A stretch of 41,980 nt of DNA from DASYQD01 sp036005845 (GCA_036005845.1 DASYQD010000107.1:1-41980); one strand, 5' to 3'. Positions 6,600 through 15,871 are shown, counted from the first letter of the stretch. Made by a program: numbers and translations. Notes: a model not told the origin generated them from the sequence alone.

Positions 6600-9116
6600 A
6601 TGGCCGATCCACGACTGCCGCGTGATCTCCGCGCGTCGCGCACACCGCGCGCGCTGTTGCTGCCACTGCTGTTGCTGCAGCTGCTCGCCGTGTGCACGCT
6701 GATCGCCGGGCGCGACACGCTCATCCTGCGCGACGTGTTGGCGACGCACCTGCCGATGAAACAGGCCGAGGCGATGGCGCTGCGGCACGGCGAGCTGCCC
6801 GAGCTCGACGTCCACCGCGGCGGCGGCCAGCCGCTGCTCGGCAATCCCAACGGCGCGCCGTTTTATCCGACCAACGCGCTCTACCTCGTCGCCTCGCCGC
6901 TGTGGGCGCTCAACGCGCACTTCTGGATCCACTTCCTCATCGCGCCGTGGAGCTTCGCCTGGCTGATGCGGCGGCTGGGCTGCGCGCGCGCGGCGGCGTG
7001 GGTAGGCGGCGCCGTCTACGCGACGAGCGGCTGGTTCCTGTCGCAGATGAGCTTCTACGACCTCGTGCCCGCGGCTGCGCTGGCGCCGGCGTTCCTCGCG
7101 GCATGTCTCGCGGCACGCGACGCCAGGGGCGATGCGAGCCTGCGCGGTCGCGGCTGGCGCGCAGCCGCGGCGGCTGGCGCGCTGTGGTCATTGCTGCTCC
7201 TCGGCGGCGATCCGGCGGTGGCGGCGCTGGCGCTCGTCGCCGCGGTGCTGGCATTCGCGCTGGTGCGCGGAACCGGAAAAAGCTCGACTCGCGATGAGGC
7301 GCCGACAGCCGTCGCGGGCGAAGTCGCCAGCGCGGCTGACAGCAACGCGGGCGATAGCGCAGTCGCGGCGGAGCCAAGTCTGTCGCCCCCTCCACCGCAG
7401 TCGCTCATCGCCGCGCGTTGGTTGCCGCTCGCGCTCGCTTTGCTCTGCGGCACCGCCATCGCGCTGCCTCAGCTCGTCGAGCTGCTCCGCATCCTGCCCA
7501 CCTCGATGCGCGGCGTGCGCGGTTACGACGCCGTGGCGAGCACGGTGGCGAGCTGGGACCCGCGGCAGGCGCTCGAGCAGCTCCTGCCGCTGCCGTTCGG
7601 GCGCGTCGACCGCTCCGGCCCCGGCGGCTTCTGGGGGCAGCGCTTCCACACCGGCATGCTGCCGCTCTTCATCACGCTCTACCCAGGGCTGCTGCCGCTC
7701 CTGCTCGCCGCGGCGGCAGGCCGCGGGCGCGCGCGCGGCGGCCGCTTCGCCTGGTCGGCGCTGCTGATCGGCGTCTTCGTCGCGCTCGGCCGCTTCAACC
7801 CGGCGGTCCAGGCGCTGGCGGCGCTGCCGGGCGGCGGCATCGTGCGCTTCCCGATCAAGGCATGGCTGCTGGTGGCGATCGGCGTCTCGGCGCTGGCGGC
7901 GATCGGCTGGCAGCGGGTGGTGGTCGACGGCGAGGCGGCGCCGCTGCGCCGCCTGCGCATCGCGGTGCTCGCCTCGGGCGGCTTGCTGCTCGCGGGCGCG
8001 GTGGCGGCGTGGTCGGCGACGAGGCCGCTGCAGGCATGGATGGCGAGGGCGGCGCCGCACGGCGCGCCGCCCGGGCTCGTCGCCGGCGAGGCCCACCGCT
8101 GGGCGCTCACCGCGGCGAGCCTCGCCGCGTTGACCGCCGTGCTCGGTTGGCTGCTCGAGACGCGGGCCGCCGCCGCGGCGCTCGCACTTCACGCCGGCGT
8201 GCAGCTGTTGCTACTGGCACCAGCGACGATGGCGCTCGACCGCGCGGCGCCGTACGAGCGGACGCCGGCGTTCGCTTCCGCGCTGCCACTTGGCACGCGG
8301 GTCGCGCACGGCGGCGTGAGCCGCCTCTTCGGACCATTGCCGCGTCGGGCGGCACCGCATGGCCAAGGCCGCTGGCTGTCGCGGCAAGGCGCGGCATCGG
8401 GGATGCCGCTTGCCGGCGTGCCGCTAGGCTGGCGCTACGAGCTGTCCGCGTCGCCCGAAGGTCTCGACTCCTTCCTCACCCGCCTCGGCATCGAAGCGAT
8501 CAAGCGGCTCGACGACAGCGGCCGCGTGCGGCTGCTGCGCGCCTGGGGCGTCGAGGCGCTGTTGCTCGAGCGGCCGCTCGCCGCCGGCGCAGGCGCCGTA
8601 CGGCTGCTGGCGACGACACCTGGTCCGTTAGCGTTCACTTACCTCTATCGCATCGACGGCGCGACGCCGGAGGTGCGCCGCGTCAGCGGCGTCCGCGTCG
8701 CCGCCGAGCCGCGCGCCGCCATCGCCGCGCTGCTCGATCCGCGGTTCGATCCGCGTGCCGAGGTGGTGCTGCCGGCCGGCCACATGCCGGCGTCGCCGGG
8801 CGCGGGCGTCGCGCGGCTGCTGCGGGACGAAGAGGAGACCCTCGAGATCGCGAGCGACGGCGACCGCCCAGGCTGGGTTGTGGTGCAGCGAGCCTGGCAG
8901 CCGCACTGGCGGGCGATCGTCGACGGTCGCGACACCAGGGTGTCGCCCGCAGATCTGCACCGCTTCGCCGTCGCCGTGCCAGCCGGCCCACACCGCGTGC
9001 GGCTGTGGGTGGATCGCCGTCCGCTGCGCCAATCCGCGCTCGGCGCGCTCGCTGGTCTCCTCGGCCTCATCGCCCTCGCCCTGCGCGGCTCACGCCGCGC
9101 GAGCGAGACGCCCTGA
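6600..9116 (+). CDS. YfhO-type polytopic membrane protein
   Basis: An 838-residue protein with many hydrophobic segments, an early extracytoplasmic RDVLATHLP-like stretch, GGGQPLLGNPNGAPFYP, and a C-terminal soluble domain ending with the YfhO-like pattern PGWVVVQRAWQPHW-AIVDG, VPAGPHRVRLWV and a last membrane helix. YfhO proteins are GT-C-fold proteins; in Firmicutes some glycosylate teichoic acids, and in Gram-negative bacteria the role is generally unknown. I infer envelope glycosylation. The frame is open from 6465, but the ATG at 6600 (MADPRLPRDLR) gives a normal N-terminus and leaves room for a divergent promoter. A hydrophilic Ser/Ala/Asp-rich loop at about residues 225-265 (coded by about 7270-7395) looks like an insertion. 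Confidence 0.8.
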   Translation: MADPRLPRDLRASRTPRALLLPLLLLQLLAVCTLIAGRDTLILRDVLATHLPMKQAEAMALRHGELPELDVHRGGGQPLLGNPNGAPFYPTNALYLVASPLWALNAHFWIHFLIAPWSFAWLMRRLGCARAAAWVGGAVYATSGWFLSQMSFYDLVPAAALAPAFLAACLAARDARGDASLRGRGWRAAAAAGALWSLLLLGGDPAVAALALVAAVLAFALVRGTGKSSTRDEAPTAVAGEVASAADSNAGDSAVAAEPSLSPPPPQSLIAARWLPLALALLCGTAIALPQLVELLRILPTSMRGVRGYDAVASTVASWDPRQALEQLLPLPFGRVDRSGPGGFWGQRFHTGMLPLFITLYPGLLPLLLAAAAGRGRARGGRFAWSALLIGVFVALGRFNPAVQALAALPGGGIVRFPIKAWLLVAIGVSALAAIGWQRVVVDGEAAPLRRLRIAVLASGGLLLAGAVAAWSATRPLQAWMARAAPHGAPPGLVAGEAHRWALTAASLAALTAVLGWLLETRAAAAALALHAGVQLLLLAPATMALDRAAPYERTPAFASALPLGTRVAHGGVSRLFGPLPRRAAPHGQGRWLSRQGAASGMPLAGVPLGWRYELSASPEGLDSFLTRLGIEAIKRLDDSGRVRLLRAWGVEALLLERPLAAGAGAVRLLATTPGPLAFTYLYRIDGATPEVRRVSGVRVAAEPRAAIAALLDPRFDPRAEVVLPAGHMPASPGAGVARLLRDEEETLEIASDGDRPGWVVVQRAWQPHWRAIVDGRDTRVSPADLHRFAVAVPAGPHRVRLWVDRRPLRQSALGALAGLLGLIALALRGSRRASETP

Positions 9117-9165
9117 ACGCGTGCTCGCGAGCGCTCGCGCGGGCCTGCTACCCTCCCGCGCGCTC

Positions 9166-10497
9166 ATGAGCGACCTCGACGCCATCGTCATCGGCGGCGG
9201 CCCGGCCGGCAGCACCGTCGGCGCGCTGCTCGCGCGTGAAGGGCTGCGCGTGCGCATCTACGACCGCGAGCGCTTCCCGCGCTTCCACGTCGGCGAATCG
9301 CTGTTGCCGCGGAGCGAGCCGCTGCTGCGCCGCCTCGGCGTCTGGGACCAACTCGCCGCCGCCGGCTTCCAGCGCAAGTGGGGCGCGCACTTCACCTTCG
9401 AGCCCGACGGCGGCAGCAACCACATCACCTTCGCGCGCGCCCTCGGCCGCAAGCCGCCGGCGCAGGCGTTCCAAGTCCGCCGCGCCGCGTTCGATCACCT
9501 GCTGTTGAAGAATGCGGCGGCCCAGGGTGCCGAGGTTTGCGAAGGCGTCGAGGTGCTCGCCGTGCGTTTCGACGGCGAGCGCGCCGTCGGCGTCCGCGTG
9601 CGCCACGCCGACTCATTCGAGGAGGACGTCGACGCGAAGGTGACCTTCGACGCCACCGGCCGCGAGGCGCTGCTCGGCGGCCAGCTCAAGCTGCGCGAGC
9701 GCGACCCGGTGCTGCGGCAGGCGGCGATGTTCTCGCACTACCGCGGCGCCCGCATGGCGCTCGGCCGCGACGGCGGCGACATCCTCGTCGTCGGCGGCCC
9801 GGCCGGCTGGTACTGGATGATCCCGCTCGACGCCGAGACCACGAGCGTCGGCGTGGTCTTCCCCGGCGGCGTCATGGCGGCGCGGCGCGGGCGGCCGCTC
9901 GAAGAGTTCTACGAGGAGCTGCTCGCCGCCTCGCCGGAGGTAGCGGGCCGCATCGCCGGCGCCGAGCGCATCGAGGCGGTGCACCCGATCGCCGACTTCT
10001 CGTACCGGCTGCGCCGCTTCGCCGGCGACGGCTGGGTGACGGTGGGCGACGCCGCGGCCTTCCTCGACCCGGTGTTCTCTTCCGGCGTCCACGTGGCGCT
10101 CACCACCGGCACGCGCGCCGCCGACGACGTGGCGGCGGTGCTCGAGAGGAAGGGCCGCCTCGACGCCGGCGACCTCGCCGGCTACGAGCGCTTCGCGCGC
10201 CGCGGCCTCGATCGCTTCCGCCGCTACATCGTCGGCTACTACGACCCTGCGTTCGTCGGCATCTTCGCCACCGAGCCGCCGTTCGAGGGCGTGCGCGCCG
10301 CGGTCGTCTCGGCGCTCGCCGGCGGCGTCTTTCACATGACGCTTGTGCAGAAGCTGCTCGAGAAGCTCTTCTTCATGGGCGTCGAGCGACACCGCAAGCG
10401 CATGGCGAAGGGCAAGCTGCCGCTGGCGACGGCGCCCGCCTGCGACGTGCGGCAGGGCGCCGGCATCGCGGCGCCGCAGCCGAGCTCGTCCAGATGA
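9166..10497 (+). CDS. FAD-dependent oxidoreductase, flavin-dependent halogenase-like
   Basis: A 443-residue flavoprotein monooxygenase. The N-terminal GGGPAGS (residues 8-14) is the FAD dinucleotide site; RFHVGESLLPRSEP is typical of the halogenase/geranylgeranyl reductase superfamily; GDAAAFLDPVFSSGVH is the second FAD motif. W215-Y-W-M-I-P220 matches the WxWxIP signature of flavin-dependent halogenases. That motif also occurs in homologues not shown to halogenate, so a halogenase activity is possible, not proven; a geranylgeranyl-reductase-like role in lipid reduction is the main alternative. The ATG at 9166 starts exactly at the fold. It follows the YfhO-type gene by 49 nt and may share its transcript. 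A small perfect hairpin (10501-10515) sits just after the stop. Confidence 0.85.
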   Translation: MSDLDAIVIGGGPAGSTVGALLAREGLRVRIYDRERFPRFHVGESLLPRSEPLLRRLGVWDQLAAAGFQRKWGAHFTFEPDGGSNHITFARALGRKPPAQAFQVRRAAFDHLLLKNAAAQGAEVCEGVEVLAVRFDGERAVGVRVRHADSFEEDVDAKVTFDATGREALLGGQLKLRERDPVLRQAAMFSHYRGARMALGRDGGDILVVGGPAGWYWMIPLDAETTSVGVVFPGGVMAARRGRPLEEFYEELLAASPEVAGRIAGAERIEAVHPIADFSYRLRRFAGDGWVTVGDAAAFLDPVFSSGVHVALTTGTRAADDVAAVLERKGRLDAGDLAGYERFARRGLDRFRRYIVGYYDPAFVGIFATEPPFEGVRAAVVSALAGGVFHMTLVQKLLEKLFFMGVERHRKRMAKGKLPLATAPACDVRQGAGIAAPQPSSSR

Positions 10498-10536
10498 CAC
10501 CGCGATAGCATCGCGGACTGCATTAGCATTTCCTGA

Positions 10537-12090
10537 ATGTCCGAGCCGCGGCCCGCAAGCGAGCGGCGCAGCTTCCGCAAGGTGCTGGTCGCCAACCGCG
10601 GCGAGATCGCGGTGCGCGTGCTGCGCGCGCTGCGCGAGCTCGGTATTCGCGGCGCCGCCATCTACTCCGACGCCGATCGCAAGGCGCTGCACGTGTTGAT
10701 GGCCGACGAGGCCTACCGCATCGGCCCGGCGCCGTCGCGCGAGAGCTACCTGCGCGCCGAGGCGATCGTGGAGCTGGCGAAAAAGATCGGCGCCGACGCG
10801 ATCCACCCGGGTTACGGCTTCCTCGCCGAGAACGCGCGCTTCGCGGCGCTGTGCGAGGAAGCGGGCGTCGAATTGATCGGGCCGCCCTCGACGGCGATCG
10901 CGGCGATGGGCAGCAAGATCGAGAGCCGGCGGCTGATGCAGCAGGCGGGCGTGCCCACCGTGCCGGGAGGCCGCGATCCGCTGCCCGACGTCGAAGCCGC
11001 CGAACGCGCCGCCGAGGCCATGGGCTACCCCGTGATGTTGAAGGCAGCGGCGGGCGGCGGCGGCAAGGGGATGCGCATGGTCGCGGCGGCGGGCGACCTC
11101 GCCGCCGCCTACCGCGGCGCGCGCTCCGAAGCGGCCGCGTCGTTCGGCGACGACGCGGTTTACATCGAGAAGTACCTGGTCGAGCCGCGCCACGTCGAGA
11201 TCCAGGTGATCGGCGACAAGCACGGCACCATGGTCTCGCTCGGCGAGCGTGAGTGCTCGCTGCAGCGGCGTCACCAGAAGGTGGTCGAAGAGGCGCCGTC
11301 GACCGTCGTCTCACCGGCGCTGCGCGCGGCGATGGGCGAAGCGGCCGTGCAGGCGGCGCGCGCGGTGGGCTACTGGAACGCCGGCACCGTCGAGTTCCTG
11401 CTCGACAAGGACGGCACCTTCTACTTCCTCGAGATGAACACGCGCCTCCAGGTCGAGCACCCGGTGACCGAGCTCGTCACCGGCCTCGACCTGGTGCGAG
11501 CGCAGATCGCGGTGGCGCAGGGCGAGCCGCTGCCGCAGAGCTTCCAAGGCGTCGAGCCGCGCGGCCACGCCATCGAGGTGCGGCTCTACGCGGAGGATCC
11601 GTACCGCAACTTCGCGCCCTCGCCGGGCCGCATCGACCTGCTGCGCTGGCCGCAGGGCCCTGGCGTGCGCAACGACGTCGGCGTCTACGAGGGCGGCGAG
11701 GTGCCGATCCACTACGATCCGATGCTCGGCAAGCTCATCGTCTGGGGCGAGGACCGCGCGCAGGCGCTCGACCGGCTGGGCCGCGCGCTCGCCGAGTTGC
11801 GCATCGAGGGCGTGGCGACGGGCGTGCCGCTCTTCCTCGCACTGCTGCGCGACGAGGAGTTCCGGACGGGCGCCTTCGACATCGCCTGGCTCGACCGCAA
11901 GCTCAAGGCGGGCGACCTGGCGCTGCCGGAGCATGCTGTCGACCGCGATTTGCCGTTCGTCGCCGCGGCGCTCGCCGAGATCGAGCGCGGCGGGCGCGCG
12001 GCGGCGGCGCCGCCGGTCGAGAGCGCGCGCTCGCGGTGGAGCGTGGCGGCGCGGCACGAGGGGCTGCGCAACGGCGGTGGCGCGACGTGA
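10537..12090 (+). CDS. accC: Biotin carboxylase subunit of an acyl-CoA carboxylase
   Basis: A 517-residue biotin carboxylase: ATP-dependent carboxylation of biotin on the carrier protein. Domains in order: N-terminal KVLVANRGEIAVRVLRA, the ATP-grasp domain with the glycine-rich loop GGGGKGM near 172-178, KYLVEPRHVEIQV, the active-site strand EMNTRLQVEHPVTE near 299-312, and the C-terminal HAIEVRLYAEDP. Its form resembles the first domain of propionyl- or methylcrotonyl-CoA carboxylase alpha chains more than a bare AccC, and the carrier is coded by the next gene rather than fused. The last 40 or so residues are a low-complexity tail. No carboxyltransferase gene is in the window, so the acyl-CoA substrate cannot be fixed. 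Confidence 0.93.
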   Translation: MSEPRPASERRSFRKVLVANRGEIAVRVLRALRELGIRGAAIYSDADRKALHVLMADEAYRIGPAPSRESYLRAEAIVELAKKIGADAIHPGYGFLAENARFAALCEEAGVELIGPPSTAIAAMGSKIESRRLMQQAGVPTVPGGRDPLPDVEAAERAAEAMGYPVMLKAAAGGGGKGMRMVAAAGDLAAAYRGARSEAAASFGDDAVYIEKYLVEPRHVEIQVIGDKHGTMVSLGERECSLQRRHQKVVEEAPSTVVSPALRAAMGEAAVQAARAVGYWNAGTVEFLLDKDGTFYFLEMNTRLQVEHPVTELVTGLDLVRAQIAVAQGEPLPQSFQGVEPRGHAIEVRLYAEDPYRNFAPSPGRIDLLRWPQGPGVRNDVGVYEGGEVPIHYDPMLGKLIVWGEDRAQALDRLGRALAELRIEGVATGVPLFLALLRDEEFRTGAFDIAWLDRKLKAGDLALPEHAVDRDLPFVAAALAEIERGGRAAAAPPVESARSRWSVAARHEGLRNGGGAT

Positions 12091-12124
12091 GCTGCGCGGA
12101 GTCGCGTCCAACGGAGCGCGCGCC

Positions 12125-12628
12125 GTGGAGCTGATCGTCACCGTCGGCGAGCGCACCGAGAAGGTGCGCGTCGAGCGCGCGGGCGAGTGCCTGCGCGTGC
12201 ACGTCGGCGAGAAGTCCTACGACGTCGACCAGGCGGCGATCGGGCCTCGGCACTGGAGCATCCTCGCTGGAGGCGAACAGTTCGAGGTGACGGTGCTGCC
12301 GCGCGGCCCGGGCCGCTGGTGGGTGTCGAGCGCCCGCGGCGGCGTGCTCGCCGAGGTCACCGATCCGCTCACCCACCTGGCGCGGCAGGGCGCCGCCAGC
12401 CGCGGCACCAAGAAGCGCGATCAGGTGACGGCCTACATGCCGGGCCGCGTCGTCGCCGTGCTCGTCGCCGCCGGCGAGCCGGTGCGTGCCGGCCAGGGCG
12501 TGCTCGTGCTCGAGGCGATGAAGATGCAGAACGAGATCCAGGCCGAGCACGACGGCGTGGTGAAGCGCGTCTGCGTCGCCGCGGGCGAGGCGGTCGAGGG
12601 CGGCGACCTGCTCTTCGAGCTGGAGTAG
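12125..12628 (+). CDS. Biotin carboxyl carrier (biotinyl-lipoyl attachment) protein
   Basis: A 167-residue protein whose C-terminal 70 residues are a biotinyl domain: MPGRVVAVLVAAGEPVRAG, then E-A-M-K133-M with the lysine that is biotinylated, then GVVKRVCVAAGEAVEGGDLLFEL. The N-terminal 95 residues look like the short beta-rich linker (BT-like) region found between biotin carboxylase and carrier in fused alpha chains. The natural reading is therefore a split alpha chain made with the biotin carboxylase upstream. Start: GTG at 12125 has GGAG at 12113-12116, eight nucleotides ahead; an alternative GTG at 12077 would overlap the carboxylase stop by 14 nt. It converges with the next gene, with 7 nt between stops. 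Confidence 0.88.
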   Translation: MELIVTVGERTEKVRVERAGECLRVHVGEKSYDVDQAAIGPRHWSILAGGEQFEVTVLPRGPGRWWVSSARGGVLAEVTDPLTHLARQGAASRGTKKRDQVTAYMPGRVVAVLVAAGEPVRAGQGVLVLEAMKMQNEIQAEHDGVVKRVCVAAGEAVEGGDLLFELE

Positions 12629-12635
12629 CGCGCGC

Positions 12636-13649
12636 TTACCGCGTGCCGAGCACCGCGAGGGCGGCCGCGGCCACCGCGTCGACGCCGATGTCGCGCAGGC
12701 AGCGGTGGTGGAGCAGCGGGCAGTGCCGCCGGAAGCAGGGCGAGCACCAGCGATCGGTGTAGAGCACGCGGTGCCCCTCGCCGGCGGGCGCGGTGCGGCG
12801 TGGATCGGTGGGGCCGAAGAGCGCCACGCAGCGCACGCTGAGCGCCGCAGCGACGTGCATCGGGCCGGAATCGTTGGTGACCAGCAAGTCGAGGTGGGCG
12901 AGCACGGCGGCGAGGCCGCGCAGATCGAGGTCGGGGCCAATCAAGGGATGGATCTTGCCGCTCTCCTCGTGGATGCGCACCGCCGTCCACACCTCCTTCG
13001 GCCCGGCGAGGATGACGATGCGGGCGCCCGCGACCTGGCGGCGGAGCGCCGTCGCCAGATCGGCGAAGCGGCGCCACGGCCAGCGCTTCGATGGTCCCCA
13101 TTCGGCGCCGGCGAAGAGGCCGATCAGCGGCCCGTCGCCGCCGAGCTTGGCGCGCTGCAGTCGCTCGGCACCCGTAGCGAGCAGCGCGGGATCGCGCGGC
13201 AGCCGCGGCACCCACGACGCCGGCGGCGACATGGAGAGCGCGTCGAGCAGCTCGCGGTAGTCCTCGATCTGCGGCCGGCGGCCGCGGCCGCGCAAGTCGC
13301 GCGGGCGCGGCACCGGCGGCCGCAGCAGCGGCGCGCGCCAGCCGCCGCGGTAGCCCCAGCGCCACGGGATCCCTGCCTGGTACGGCAGCCACGCGGAGCG
13401 AATCGAGTTGGGAAGCACGATGGCTTCGTCGCAGCGCGCCTCGCGCAGCCGCGCGATCGTCTCCGCGTCGTCGGCGCCGCGCTCGACCGTCTCGCCGACC
13501 GCGGGTGACAACGAGAGCAGCGGCGTCAGGTGGCGCTTGGCGAGCGTCACCACCCGGCGGTCGGCGGCGGCCAGCGCCTCGACCACCGGCAGCGCCATCA
13601 CGCAGTCGCCCACCCAGTTGGGCATCACCAGCAGCGTGCGAATGGTCAC
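12636..13649 (-). CDS. waaF: Lipopolysaccharide heptosyltransferase II-like glycosyltransferase (GT9)
   Basis: A 337-residue GT9 enzyme that adds heptose from ADP-heptose to the LPS inner core at the cytoplasmic face of the inner membrane. Seen: N-terminal LLVMPNWVGDCVMALPVVEA, LPNSIRSAWLPYQAGIPWRWG, GLFAGAEWGPSKRWPWRRFA, the donor-site motif TNDSGPMHVAAAL, FGPTDPRRTAP, and a cysteine cluster CSPCFRRHCPLLHHRC usual in WaaF. The frame is open far upstream, but that part is antisense to nothing real and overlaps the preceding gene; the GTG at 13649 overlaps the previous stop in a GTGA junction, which also supports translational coupling. It is the last gene of the waaA-lpxK operon. Confidence 0.9.
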   Translation of the reverse strand: MTIRTLLVMPNWVGDCVMALPVVEALAAADRRVVTLAKRHLTPLLSLSPAVGETVERGADDAETIARLREARCDEAIVLPNSIRSAWLPYQAGIPWRWGYRGGWRAPLLRPPVPRPRDLRGRGRRPQIEDYRELLDALSMSPPASWVPRLPRDPALLATGAERLQRAKLGGDGPLIGLFAGAEWGPSKRWPWRRFADLATALRRQVAGARIVILAGPKEVWTAVRIHEESGKIHPLIGPDLDLRGLAAVLAHLDLLVTNDSGPMHVAAALSVRCVALFGPTDPRRTAPAGEGHRVLYTDRWCSPCFRRHCPLLHHRCLRDIGVDAVAAAALAVLGTR

Positions 13650-15871
13650 GACGTTCCCCGTTGCGGGCGCGGCGGCGGCGCGGCGCCGTCGCCGCCGCGC
13701 AGCGCGAAGATCCAGTTGTTGCCCTGGTGGAAGACGGGACGCGCGTGCTCGGCGAGCATGCGGCGCAGCGCGCCGTCGAGCTCGGGCGAGACGTACTGCT
13801 CGAGCTCGTGGCGGATGCCCGGCGGCCTCGCGCCGGCGCGGTGCTGCGGCGGGAAGTAGTAGACGAGTTTCACGCCCGCAGCGCGCAGCCGCTGCGATGC
13901 GGCCGCGGGATCGGGAGGCGAGCCGGCGAAGGCCGCGAAGGGATCCGCATCGACGACCGAGCCCCAGACCGCCGGGCGGTCGAGGTAGAAGGCGCGCGTC
14001 TCGCCGGCCAGCAGCACGCGCGCCTCGTCGCTGGCGTGCTGCGACAGCGTGCGATAGGCGTCGAGGTAGGGCTGACTGCGCCGCAAGTAGTCGTCCTCGT
14101 CTTCGAGCCCGGCGACGACGCGCAGCGGCTCGTGGCCGTCGAGCTGCCACACCGAAAAGATCGCGGCGAGCTGGACGAGCAGCAGCGCCAGCGCGACGGC
14201 GACGAGCGCGGCGCGAGCCGCCGGCCGCGATGCCACGAGCGCCAGCGCGCCGCCGCCGGCGATCGCCAGCAGGAGCAGCAGCGGGGTGAACGAGCGCGCG
14301 GTTGGAGACGCGACGAGCACTGGCAGCGCCAGGACCAGCGCGAGGACGACCAGCGCGCACGGTATTGGAGGGACGAGCCGATGGCGAGCCTCCCCGTCGT
14401 GGAGCGGTTGCGCGGCTCCGCGGGCGGCGTCGGAATCAACGCGCCGGCGCCGGGGAAGGACGACCAGCGCGAGCGCGACGGCGGCAGGCAACAGCAGCCC
14501 CGGCCATTCGTCGATCAGGTTGGGCTCGAAGAGGTAGCCGCGCAGCCGCGCGACGAGCGGCGCCTCGCCGCGGAAGTGCGCGAGCGCCGTTGCCGCGGGG
14601 CTTTCGCTCAGCAGCGGGTACAGAGGGTTGCCGCGCAGCAGCAGGTTGCGTCCGTACCACGGTAGCGCGACGACGAGCACGAGGCCGATCTGCGCGGCGA
14701 GCCGTCGCCATGACCGCGAGCTTCGCGGCAGGGGCAGCAGCAACAGCACGAGCGCCGGTAGCGCGTTGTACTTGGTGGCCGCCGCGGCGCCGAGGAAGAT
14801 CGCTTCGAGCCATCGCGCTGCGGGCCGCTCCTCGGCGTCCAAATGCTGTTCGAGCGCCAGCGTCACGTAGAGCGCCACCAGCCAATCGTTCCCGGCGGTG
14901 CCGGCGACGAGGTTGAGCATCGGCGCGCCGGCGAGCAGCACCGCCGTCCACGGCGCCGCGCTGCCGCCGAAGCAGCGGCTCGCGATGCGTGCCGCCGTCA
15001 CCACGGCGGCCACCGCCGCCAAGAGGTGGAGCAGCTGCGCCAGCTCGCCGCCGCCCAGCGGCAGCGCCAGACCGTAGAGCATCTCGGCGTGCAGCGGGAA
15101 GTAGCTGTAGGCGAGCCAAGGCATGTCGACGAGCCGTCCGTACAGCGCCGCCTGCCTCGGGATCGCCAGGTGGTAGATCAAGCTGTCGATGGCGATCGGC
15201 GGCGCCAGCGCGACGAGCAGCGGCGGCAGCAGGCAGACGAGGGCGCCAAACCAGAGGACGCGTGAAGATGTAACCGACGCCGGAGGGGTGACTCCCTCGT
15301 CGTCGCGCCCGATGTTTGCTGCGGTCGGGCGCACGGTCTGCGTTGCGAGCTCGGCGTGTTCGCGCCCTGCGGAGTCGATCGTGGTGAGCCGGTGCTGCGT
15401 CATCGCGTCTGTCGTGAGTGCGACGCGCTCGTCGGCGGGCGGCGCGTTGCGCGTGGCGAGCACCTCGAACATCGGGCGCAGCTCGAGCGCGAGCAGCAGC
15501 CAGCCGACGAGCAGCCATGGCGCCGCGAGCAACGCGTCAGGAAACCACCACGGCGCCAGGTAGCCCCAGACGGTAGCCGTGATCGCCGCACCCAGCGCTC
15601 CATGCGCCAAGAGCGAAGCGTGCTCGGCGCGCAACCTGCGGCAGAGCCACTTTCCCCAGCCGACGAACGCGCCGACGAGCAGCGCCAGCAAACCGAGCAG
15701 CCTCGCGATGCGCGCGACGGCGAGGAAGGGTTGCGGGAACGTGGTCCAGGCGAGCAGGATCACGACGATCAGCGCCGCTACGGCCGCGCCGAGCGCCGCG
15801 ACGGTCCGCCAAACCCGCGGTGCAGCGGCGGTCGTCAATCCAGCCGCCATCGCCGGTGCATCCACAGCCAC
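13646..15871 (-). CDS. Large GT-C-like polytopic membrane protein in the LPS operon
   Basis: A protein of about 741 residues with many hydrophobic helices and a soluble C-terminal part (RTLSQHASDEARVLLAGETR, YLDRPAVWGSVVDADPF) that resembles the periplasmic tail of GT-C sugar or oligosaccharide transferases and of uncharacterised YfhO/DUF2029-like proteins. I infer a lipid-linked sugar or O-antigen/core decoration role from its place between the acyltransferase and heptosyltransferase genes. The start is uncertain: GTG at 15871, GTG at 15865 (better spaced from GGAG), ATG at 15850, or TTG at 15838, which would give a 4-nt TTGA overlap with the previous gene like other junctions here. A hydrophilic Thr/Asp/Glu-rich segment at about residues 145-205 (coded around 15250-15440) interrupts the helices. 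Confidence 0.7.
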   Translation of the reverse strand: MAVDAPAMAAGLTTAAAPRVWRTVAALGAAVAALIVVILLAWTTFPQPFLAVARIARLLGLLALLVGAFVGWGKWLCRRLRAEHASLLAHGALGAAITATVWGYLAPWWFPDALLAAPWLLVGWLLLALELRPMFEVLATRNAPPADERVALTTDAMTQHRLTTIDSAGREHAELATQTVRPTAANIGRDDEGVTPPASVTSSRVLWFGALVCLLPPLLVALAPPIAIDSLIYHLAIPRQAALYGRLVDMPWLAYSYFPLHAEMLYGLALPLGGGELAQLLHLLAAVAAVVTAARIASRCFGGSAAPWTAVLLAGAPMLNLVAGTAGNDWLVALYVTLALEQHLDAEERPAARWLEAIFLGAAAATKYNALPALVLLLLPLPRSSRSWRRLAAQIGLVLVVALPWYGRNLLLRGNPLYPLLSESPAATALAHFRGEAPLVARLRGYLFEPNLIDEWPGLLLPAAVALALVVLPRRRRVDSDAARGAAQPLHDGEARHRLVPPIPCALVVLALVLALPVLVASPTARSFTPLLLLLAIAGGGALALVASRPAARAALVAVALALLLVQLAAIFSVWQLDGHEPLRVVAGLEDEDDYLRRSQPYLDAYRTLSQHASDEARVLLAGETRAFYLDRPAVWGSVVDADPFAAFAGSPPDPAAASQRLRAAGVKLVYYFPPQHRAGARPPGIRHELEQYVSPELDGALRRMLAEHARPVFHQGNNWIFALRGGDGAAPPPRPQRGTS

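Noticed and set aside
4502..6625. Long plus-strand open frame opposite the spermidine-synthase-like and UbiA genes
   Set aside because: Composition (Arg, Glu, Gln, His-rich without hydrophobic core) and two well-supported genes on the other strand show it is a shadow.
10501..10515. Small perfect hairpin CGCGATAGCATCGCG as a terminator after the flavoprotein
   Set aside because: The stem is only six pairs and no T-run follows.
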